From Argyresthia goedartella (lineage: Eukaryota; Arthropoda; Insecta; Lepidoptera; Argyresthiidae), in the NCBI GenBank assembly GCA_949825045.1, contig OX463829.1, forward strand, positions 18,260,715 through 18,324,714: DNA of 64,000 bases, in the 5' to 3' direction. Positions within the stretch are counted from its first letter, which is position 1. Every line of letters starts with the position of its first letter. A program made the translations under genes and the position numbers. Below are positions 56,119 through 64,000 of the stretch, one piece after another. The notes beneath the pieces are model-generated. The model was given only the letters and a program-made list of their open reading frames with translations, was not told the origin of the DNA and searched no databases.

Positions 56119-59100
56119 TCACGGCGACTGTAACTGCTGGGGAAGGCGTCGTTCGTGTGCCCTTATATGGCTTGCGTAGCCTATTTTATTGGAAAAAGTG
56201 CGATTGCACTGGCCACACGTCAGCACGCCATTTTGGTGGGTGTACTGTATTGCGGCAGGTATTATGCCTCGTAGTTTGTCTCGCTTGGCATCAAGAGTGG
56301 CTCTTCGTTGGGCCTCGAAATCGAAGATCTTTGTGTGCACCGTATGTCGCCACTTTGCCTTGTCTTCCGTGAGTTCCTCCCACGTGGAATGGTCGATACC
56401 GCAACTCTTCATATGTCGCTTCTGCACGTCTTTGAACCTCAAGAACTGACCGCCTTGTTTGCGTTTTCCGTTCTGTAGTTCACAGTATAAGAGACGTTTT
56501 GCAAGACGTTTCTCTGGCATCCGTCGCACGTGGCCGCACCATCGCAGTTGACGCCTCATCAAGTAAGCTTCGACCCCACCAACATTAGAACGTCGTAATA
56601 TCTCTGTATTCCTGATACGGTCAGACCACTTGACGTTCAAAATGTTTCGAAGACATCTTAGATGGAATCTGTCTAAAGCGCTGATATGTTTACGGTATGG
56701 ACACCAGGTGTCGGCGGAATAGAGAAGGTTCGGAAGAACTATGGCCATATAGACGGAGACTTTGGTGGATAACTTGATGTCATGTGATCGGAAGACTTTG
56801 CGCTCCAACCTCCCAAAAGCTGCAGCATTAGCGCTAATTCTTCCATTCAATTCTGGATCAAGATCGTATTTCGACGATACAGTGCTCCCTAGGTATTTGA
56901 ACTTATCGACCTGCTTCAGTAAGTCTGCGCCAAGCTTTATATCGAGGGTCGAGTTGTCGACTTTTTGAGTGTCCATCGCCATGATTTCCGTCTTGCTAAC
57001 ACTGATTTTGAGCCCATATTTGCGAAATACCTCGTCGAAAGCTGTGATCCACTGTTGTAGTCCCTCCACAGAATCTGACACAAAGCAAAGATCGTCGGCG
57101 TAAATGATCTCTCTAATTGTATCGCAGGATGTCTTAGTGCGCGCTTTTAGTCGAGCGAGGTTAAATAGCTTTCCGTCTGTTCTAAAGCGGATATGAATAC
57201 CAGAAGTCGATTCGTCAATTGATTCTCTTACTACTGCAGCAAAGTAGAGAGCAAACAAAGTCGGTGCCAGTACGCAACCTTGCTTTACTCCACAGGTAAC
57301 GGAGAAAAACTCGGATTGCTCACCATTAAAGCTGACACAACACTTCATATCATCGTGCAGTAGTCGTATAATCCGTACGAATTTTTCAGGGCAGCCCAGC
57401 TTTGCCAGTAGAATCCAGAGAGCTTCACGTGGTACACAGTCAAAAGCCTTCTCTAGATCAATGAAGCAGAGAAACAGAGGTTGTCCTTATTCTCGACTTT
57501 TCTCCTGAAGTTGGCGTACAGAAAAGATAGCTTCACACGTGCCTCTCTCCGGGCGGAAGCCAAACTGGGTTTCTGGTAAGTTAGATTCAGAAACAGGGAT
57601 GAGGCGGTTAAGCAGGACACGAGCAAATGTTTTCCCTGCAGAAGATAGCAAAGATATTCCTCGGTAAGCATTACAGTCGGAACGGTCACCCTTGTTCTTG
57701 TATAGGGCGCAGATACGCGAGGCGATGAAGTCATCTGGGATCCTTTCCTCGTTCCACATTTGTACAAACAGCTTCCAGAGCATTTTATGAAGTTCTGCAG
57801 TGCCATATTTAAGTAGTTCAGCCGGGATGTTGTCAAGGCCCACCGCCTTATTATTCTTTTGCTGATTTACAGCGTCGATCACTTCAGTAAGGGTTGGCGG
57901 TTCTTCTAGCTCAGGCATTGCATCAAGGCTTATAGTACCCCGGATATGTTCCAGATCTGCTGAACGATCTACATTGAGTAGGTTGTTGAAGTGTTCAGCC
58001 CACCGTTGGAGAACCTCGTCCTTAGACGTTAATCTCTGCGAGCCATCGAGAGATCGTAATGGCACATTTACATATTGGGTAGTGCCAATTAGGTTCCGGA
58101 CTTCACTGTAAAATGCGCCAAGTTGTTTACAGTCAGCAAGCAGTTGTATATGGCGCGCTTTATCTTTCCACCATTTGTCCTTAGTCTCTCGTGTAAGTTT
58201 CCTCAGTTCTCTGGTGCTAACTTTTATTTGGTCTTGTAGGTTCAAGTTGCCACTCTGCTCTTGAGTACGCAAAAGTTAACGGTGTTTTTCTATAGCTTCT
58301 ACCAAAGTCTGGTTATTGTCATCGAACCAGTCCTCGCGAACATATTTCCGGAGTCCCAGCGTTTCGGTAGCAGCTTCTTTAAGATCGGAGCTCAAATACT
58401 TCCAGGCCTCTTCCAAATCTTGATCGCTAGTGTTACGTGTAGCCAGCCTGTTGTTCAGAGCAATTCCAAAGGCGGCTCTTGTCTCTTGGCTTTGAAGTTT
58501 CTGTACGTTCACACTGACATTAGTTGTCTTTCCACGGCGATAGGGTGGATGAAGACGCAATTTCATCTTGATAACAACCAACCTGTGGTCAGTCCAGCAG
58601 TTAGCGCCTCTCATGACTCGAGTGATTTGCACTTGAGATAGGTCTTTTTGGCGTACCAGAGCATAGTCAATCAGGTGCCAGTGTTTAGACCTTGGATGCA
58701 TCCATGTCGTTTTGTATTTAGCTGGCAATCTGAAGCAGGTGTTGGTAATGGCCAACTCATACTGAGCACACAAACTTAGCAGAAGATTTCCGTTGCTATT
58801 CATGGTGTCTATGTTATGTCTTCCGAGCACCTTGGGCCACGCTTCATGATCTCGTCCAACGCGTGCGTTAAAGTCGCCAAGTATGAGCACCTGCTCTCTT
58901 TGGGGGATATTCACTACAGCATCGGAAAGTTCCTTGTAGAATTTATCCTTCATTTCGTCGTCTTTATCCAAAGTTGGGGAGTAAACGCTGAGGATGTTCA
59001 GATGATTATCGTTGTCCAGGTGTATTCGCAATGAAATGACACGATCTGAGATGTTAACAGTACATTCATTAAACCTTTGCACTATCTCGTTCTTAATTGC

Positions 59101-59649
59101 GAAACCAACACCAGATCGACGGGGTTCTGATGCTGCGGTTCCTTTCCAGAAGAATGTATAGCCGCCTCCATGCTCTACTATTTTGCCCTCTTCCGCTAAA
59201 TGGGTCTCACTAAGTGCGGCTATATCGATATTATACCGTCGTAATTCTCGGGCAACGATAGCAGTTTTCCGCTCCGGGCATAGGTTGGTCTCACGATCGA
59301 GTAGAGTTCGTACATTCCAAGCGGCAAAAGTCAATGGTTGGATTTTCGTAACATTATTCTTGTTTCGACCGCGAGTCTGGGATGCACAGGCAGCCGCGGT
59401 TGCTACCTCCCCTTTGGGTTGGGATAAACATTTGTTTGGGGCACCTTTTCTAGCCCCCTCCATGGCTGGGCGTGGGAAGCAGTGTTCCCCTGAATAAGGC
59501 TGATCCGTCGCACAGAGTGCTGCCGAATCTACGAAGTTATCCCTTGTTCTACGCAGAAGCGACCACTCTCTCTGAGCCGCCTGAGTGCAAGATAAGCCAA
59601 AGCCCGGCTTACATCGATAACGAACCTTTCTGCCTCTCATTGTCGCCAC
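56119..59649 (-). pseudogene. LINE polyprotein: AP endonuclease, reverse transcriptase, C2H2 finger
   Basis: One frame of 1177 codons, interrupted only by TAA at 58276-58278 and 57487-57489; no frameshift is seen. The ATG is at 59649. N-terminal APE-type endonuclease: FAAWNVRTLLD, ALSETHLAEEG, LGDFNARVG and NCWTDHRLVVIKM carry its usual Asn, Glu, Asp/Asn and Asp-His residues. Reverse transcriptase: [43 protein letters not shown] (catalytic Asp), [17 protein letters not shown] and [13 protein letters not shown] (catalytic pair). The C-terminal region has [20 protein letters not shown] and ends in a classical C2H2 zinc finger, [21 protein letters not shown]. It resembles LINE proteins often mis-annotated as craniofacial development protein 2-like; clade not assigned. 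Both stops could arise from single C-to-T changes. Confidence 0.93.
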
Positions 59650-60233
59650 AGGGCTTGATGTAAGTCAGTGTCCGTTATATTTGCCGAAACAGTCAAGTGC
59701 GCAGGATATATTTAGGTGCATAAACGGGCGCGCATATACAGATGCACCCTCTCGTCCTCGTCCTCCTTGGACCAATGGAACGAAGAATCGATACGATTGG
59801 AGGAGAATTTGGATGCAGTGTATGGCCGCCAGTTGCCTAGTCCTCTACTGACGCCCTCGGCATTACACGCCGCCTTGCTGACTCGCCGACTTCGCCAAGC
59901 CACTGTTGCTTATCAGTAGTCGGGCTGCCTTCGGCGCCGAGCCAGTCTTCAGGCGCTATGCGGGAGGATTCCGCCCCCTTCCGGTTTGTGACCGGTCCGC
60001 CTAAAAGTATCCAGATCCATCGCCTCTTTCGACAGCATTGCCGTACCAAAGTCCACCTTTTTCGCCGCTACTGCCGTTGAGGTCTTCACCTGTAACCCTA
60101 GGCAAGGGGCCTGTTGGTCCGCGGGAGGTATTTTATTTCCCTCCAGCCCTGCAGGTGTCCTAAGTCAACCTGTGGAGCACCCCCTATCCGCCACCTGGGG
60201 ACGCGTTCCCTAGGGGTGAGGCTCCCCCGAGAA
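59650..60233 (-). other. 5' leader of the LINE
   Basis: GC-rich compared with the surroundings. It contains short frames (for example 60049-59837, with KGAESSRIAPEDWLGAEG) that may be a small upstream ORF or chance. No TATA box is evident; LINEs generally use internal promoters in this region. Confidence 0.6.
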
Positions 60234-60487
60234 ATAATTATAATAAGAACATCAAGACACATAACAAAATTAAGGGCAACTATGTGGTGTTGTGGTTGTA
60301 CCGGACGATGAATTCGTCCTGAGTTAGCTAAGTCACAGACGAGTCTGTGACTCAGGTATTCTGCTAGAGCCAAAAAAGACGAGACAAGAAGAGTTAGAGT
60401 ATAACATAACAGATTGTAATAACATTGAAATATAAATCTTTGAAGATTATTTTGAAATAGAATATTTTAGGATTTAGGATAACTTGA

Positions 60488-60721
60488 ACATTATTTACAC
60501 ACATTGCTCTAGCCCCAAACTAGGATTCTCTGTATCTTGGGTACTAGACAACGATATACATACTTATATAGATAAATACTATACTTATATAGATAAACAA
60601 CCATGACTAGGATACAAACATCCGTTCTCATCAAACAAATATTTGCCCCCACCGGGACTCGAACCCGGAACCCTTGACTTCGTAGGCAAGGTCACTGCCG
60701 ACTCGGCCATTCGGGTTGTCA
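60488..60721 (-). mobile_element. tRNA-derived SINE, family S1, copy with head
   Basis: On the minus strand it starts with a tRNA-like head containing box A (TGGCCGAGTCGG) and box B (GGTTCGAGTCCC). The body follows with TTTGTATCCTAGTCATGG, a doubled ACTTATATAGATAAA-type unit (opposite strand) and the shared 3' region (GGATTCTC...CAAACTAGG on the plus strand). It is closely similar to the copy at 62545-62812. Confidence 0.85.
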
Positions 60722-60769
60722 TTTAAATTATTATTGTACAGTTTCCATAGCTTTTTGCTGTTGTATTAA

Positions 60770-60905
60770 AAACTTTCTATGTGCACTTATGAAACCAGCC
60801 TGATTAGATAGTGGTCGCACGGGCAGCGGGATATTATTCCAGCACTTGGTTGCACGGTATTTGAAACTGCCACGAAAAGCAGCACTTTTATGTCAAGCCA
60901 TTGAT
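60770..60905 (-). pseudogene. LINE C-terminal tip
   Basis: Minus-strand reading gives HKSAAFRGSFKYRATKCWNN followed by IPLPVRPLSNQAGFISAHRK and a stop at about 60738. The FRGSFxYxAxKCWN block matches the LINE at 13272-14186. Only about 50 codons survive. Confidence 0.65.
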
Positions 60906-62544
60906 AAGAAAGTATCAACTCTCTGGGACATGCGCCAGGTGAGTTTTTCATAAAGATAAGAGGGTGTCCTCTTCAGGAAAGCCTAAAACATAGCATAGAG
61001 AAATACGATTCCTGCCGGGCTTTAATTTAAAAAATGTTAACCCTATTTAAACATGGAGTAACGTGCGTTCACACGTGCAGAACCTATCACAAGCATTTTG
61101 AACACTCTATATGAGTTTTTGCGACTTCTCAAATAGACATAATCCGTAGGCAGTAATACAGTAGTAAAGCTTTGATAATAGGCTCCACTTAACAATATTT
61201 GCAGGTCGATCCTGAGAACATTACGGAATCTGTACAGATCACAAAAAACAAGGCCGATGTAGACGAGACGGTCGGCCGGGACTGTGCATCAACGACAGTT
61301 TAACATGCTACTCTGTGACTGATTATGTAACGAGACAAGACTACTTTCGCTGAAATCGAGAAACGGTTTTGGTGTTCAAGACGAGAAAACGTAGTTTTAC
61401 AACTGTGCATCTTGAGAACGCTTCTCTTAGTCTGCGAGAGACTTCTTCGAATCGTTTAGAAAGCCTTCCGCCTCCATGATGATTCACACACTGTATCAGT
61501 CCCAGCTCTTTCAAATATCTTGTTCACAGGGCTATAAACTTGTAATTACTATTTCTAATAATAAACACTTTGAATCTCTAAAGCTATTGGTACATTGAAA
61601 ATCGTGTCCACTGATTGATCTAACACTAAGCAACCAGTGTGTGTTTAGGGTACCCACCTACCAATGAGTCGATCGACTTCGATAAATACCGGGAATCTAT
61701 CTCATACGAGCCACACGATGTGGTGCGGTGCTGCACGCCGCCGCAAGCAGCAAGGCGTGACAAGGCGGGGCGGGGGAACGAGGGGGGAATGCCCATACAA
61801 ATCCCACGCCGCCCTCTGTAAACTGAATATCTCTTCAGTTCGCTGGTAATACAGAGGTTTTATAAATTTAGATACTGCAGCTTTGAGATGATGGATGTTA
61901 AGGGGATATATATCTATTTGTCGATTTGTCCTTTTATAAATAGAGACCCAAGAAACAGAAAAAATACGGGAAAAAGAGGTTCTAACAGTGCGTAAGGGAA
62001 TGAAAACTTCGCCTTCACGGCGTTTTTTACGAGAGTAAAAATACCATAAACATGTACATTTAGTAATAATATACATACTATAACTACAATCATGAAAGAG
62101 AGAAACTTGTAACTTTCATTAAAATAAATTAGCTACAACTACTTAATTATGATATTTTATAATTAACATAAAAAACGCCTTTTCTTACATGAGGTTCTTC
62201 TTCGGTTTAGAACATGATGTCACGATATTTTCTTTCTGCCTTAGTTTCAGCTTGAAATACATATTTAACCGATATAACCGCACGATAGGCACAGTAGCGC
62301 GCATTCCACTAAGCGCTTTAGGGTATAACGGTTATTTTACAACTCTCGCCCTGCCCTATGTCATCATGTATACGTAACGCCTATTTTTTGGCCTCTGAAT
62401 GCCGCTTGGAGGGGGTAGCATCCCATGGGATCAAGATAGATGCATTCATGGGCGAGATAGAGAAGAGACAGCTGGCTCAGAGTCTAAGAACCCTGGCACA
62501 GGCAGTACTCAAAAGAAGGCATATTAAACTTTTTTCGAATTCAT
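60906..62544. other. No gene recognised
   Basis: Includes a GC-rich patch near 61720-61815 (GGCGGGGCGGGGGAACGAGG). Frames at 61639-61821, 61664-61849 and 61702-62076 overlap it on both strands and are probably chance. 62189-62377 (plus) is unrecognised. Confidence 0.4.
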
Positions 62545-62812
62545 ATTTGAATAATAACAATAATAATAATGCCTTGGACACTATTTACACACATTGATCT
62601 AGCCCCAAACTAGGATTCCCTGTATCTTGGGTACTAGACAACGATACACATACTTATATAGATAAATATTATAAATAGATAGATAAACAACCATGACTAG
62701 GGTACAAACATCTGTTCTCATCAAACAAGTATTTGCCCCCACCGGGACTCGAACCCGGGACCCTTGGCTTCGTAGGCAGGGTCACTGCCGACTCGGCCAT
62801 TCGGGTCGTCAA
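62545..62812 (-). mobile_element. tRNA-derived SINE, family S1, most complete copy
   Basis: The head on the minus strand has a perfect box A (complement of 62788-62799) and a perfect box B (complement of 62745-62755). The acceptor ends do not pair, so it is not a functional tRNA gene. The body matches 60488-60721 and 33431-33668. The 3' end has an ATT-repeat tail (complement of about 62548-62573). A single ACTTATATAGATAAA unit is present here where the other copies have two. Confidence 0.88.
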
Positions 62813-63309
62813 ATGTCAAATGCAAGACAAGAGGCATTTGTTTGTAAGATAACATTTGTACATAAGTATACTTAATCTCAATGAAGACAAAAGGGCTTCA
62901 AAAAACAATTAAAAGCAAGTTAACAATGCTACTAAAACACTTTGCTTGTATCTCTAATGCACTCCATTTAAAACACGGAAACACCTGCGGAATCAACACT
63001 CAGCTGACATCGTCACACTTGGCCGCTTCCCGCAAACAAATGTCCCTCCTAACTCCTATCTCACGAGCCAGCTATAGAGCATGGTTCACACGTCTAACGT
63101 CTAACACCTGACCCAAGGTAGAGGTCAGGTCTTGCGCAAAACGGTTTAATTACGGAACCCTGTTACAGCAGTGATAAATGGAGGATGGCTGGTGTTTTTA
63201 TTGTTGTTCGTATATGGACTCGTTGAGACGATGTACGTGTTACTTAAGCTAGAGAGAAATAAAATAGAATTACTGGTAGATAATAAATAGAAAATTCATC
63301 TCTTCTATA
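62813..63309. other. No gene recognised
   Basis: A 76-codon plus frame at 62881-63111 has no recognised motif. Confidence 0.4.
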
Positions 63310-63605
63310 GCAGCGGCGATGGCTTGCCCCCTGTCACGAACTATTGAGTACTGATCAGTCGTGAGCACAACTGGATGCAATTAAGCTTAGTTGATGCAAG
63401 CGTCAAGTTTTGGTAATAAGAAGAAACGGGATTTTGTTGACAGAAGAATGAATAGAACGGAAACACCTTCAAAATCCATGGCTGCGCGTAGGGCTAGCCC
63501 TCTGACAAGCAAAATGTAGTATTTAATTGGCTTAACGATGGGAACAGTTGTGCCTCTGCCAGCTCGTATGGGAAAAGGCGTGACGCTATGTTATGTTATA
63601 ATTAA
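63310..63605 (+). repeat. Dispersed repeat B, fragment plus full copy
   Basis: 63310-63345 matches the start of repeat B (GCAGCGGCGATGGCTTGCCC, CCTGTCAC). 63475-63605 is a complete version aligned with 31452-31600, ending AAAAGGCGTGACGCTATGTT. Confidence 0.7.
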
Positions 63606-64000
63606 ATTATACTAGCTGTCCGTGGCGCGGCTTCGCAACGCGTTTTTTGTATTCTCTTAGTTCCCCGTCATTAAAACTATTCATTTATCATTTTAGAGGC
63701 ACTTTCATAGGTTTCTGATATCCATATCGACAGATATCGATATTATCGGCCCGTTGATGGGAATAATACGCATCAAACCTCAGATTAACGAAACTCTTTG
63801 CTTTACAAACTTTATACACTGTGAAAAATAAGTTCCGCTACCAATAAAGAGGTTGAATGTGGTAAATTAATTAATCAACGACGAAGGAGTTTGAGTGATG
63901 TCTATGGCTATCAACGCCTTCTAGCGAAAGAGGCTGAACTTTCCATAAAAAATATTTTTCTATTTTTTAGCTGTTTCTTTGCGTTTTTGTTTTTTTTATT
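63606..64000. repeat. Repeat terminus, otherwise no gene
   Basis: 63613-63650 (ACTAGCTGTCCGTGGCGCGG, CTTCGCAACGCG) resembles a common end of lepidopteran interspersed repeats. The rest holds the GACGAAGGAGTTTGAGTGATG motif near 63882 and no coding region. Confidence 0.4.

Larger units (their letters stand above)
56068..60244 (-). mobile_element. Near full-length non-LTR retrotransposon with target-site duplication
   Basis: The element occupies 56079-60233. The 11-bp sequence ATAATTATAAT is present at both edges (56068-56078 and 60234-60244), as expected for a target-site duplication, although it is AT-rich. Read on the minus strand, the element starts TTCTCGGGGGAGCCTCACCC. It has about 580 bp of GC-rich 5' leader (60233-59650), one long ORF (59649-56119), a very short 3' untranslated region and a (ATC)n tail (complement of 56079-56100). 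Length and architecture indicate a complete insertion rather than the usual 5' truncation. Confidence 0.88.

Noticed and set aside
57453..57836. 127-codon minus frame in another phase of the LINE
   Set aside because: The RT motifs are in the main frame, which is interrupted here only by one TAA; this frame is a shadow.
61702..62076. 124-codon minus frame as a gene
   Set aside because: Overlaps a GC-rich patch with open frames on both strands, low-complexity composition, no domain.
62738..62812. Possible tRNA gene on the minus strand
   Set aside because: Perfect boxes A and B, but the acceptor ends do not pair and the same unit with the same body is found at 60488.

Overview
This window looks like repeat-dense, AT-rich nuclear DNA of an insect, most likely a moth or butterfly. 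It has no operons and no dense coding. Almost everything recognisable is transposable-element sequence: a maT-type (DD37D) mariner relative, tRNA-derived SINEs, many 5'-truncated LINEs with short simple-repeat tails, a Ty3/Gypsy-type LTR element, and short inverted-repeat elements. The lepidopteran assignment is inferred from this repeat mix and was not tested by any search.

Layout. 0-10 kb: a short inverted-repeat element (family A), a second MITE, two decayed LINEs on opposite strands, a foldback element with 141-bp arms (7726-8200) and a LINE 3' end. 10-24 kb: a rearranged relative of that foldback, a decayed maT transposase, a LINE 3' half, a tRNA-headed SINE and two more family A copies. 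26.9-30.2 kb: a Ty3/Gypsy element on the minus strand, with one recognisable LTR and gag, protease and reverse transcriptase-RNase H in a single frame broken by three stop codons. It lacks integrase and the 3' LTR. 31-38 kb: dispersed repeats, a LINE end, SINE and MITE copies, and two candidate host-type exons. The better of these is a THAP zinc-finger first exon (35831-35910, minus) ending at a consensus splice donor. 39-50 kb: a Jockey-like reverse transcriptase remnant, three hairpins or foldbacks (the largest at 49341-49980 with about 191-bp arms) and low-information DNA. 50-64 kb: family A and B repeats, a decayed transposase-like protein, RTE-like tails, a young LINE fragment with a 54-base poly(A) tail, a near full-length non-LTR retrotransposon (56079-60233) flanked by an 11-bp candidate target-site duplication, and two SINE copies.

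How parts relate. The autonomous-type elements (LINEs, Ty3, maT) are all broken, by stops, frameshifts or truncation. The short elements carry only termini or RNA polymerase III boxes and would depend on enzymes made elsewhere. The two SINE families have different tRNA-like heads but share a similar 3' region, which suggests a common partner. No bacterial, viral-defence or CRISPR-like system is visible. The most notable items are the nearly intact LINE with a C-terminal C2H2 finger, the large foldbacks, the THAP exon and the single-frame Ty3 element with an Arg/Ser-rich Gag.
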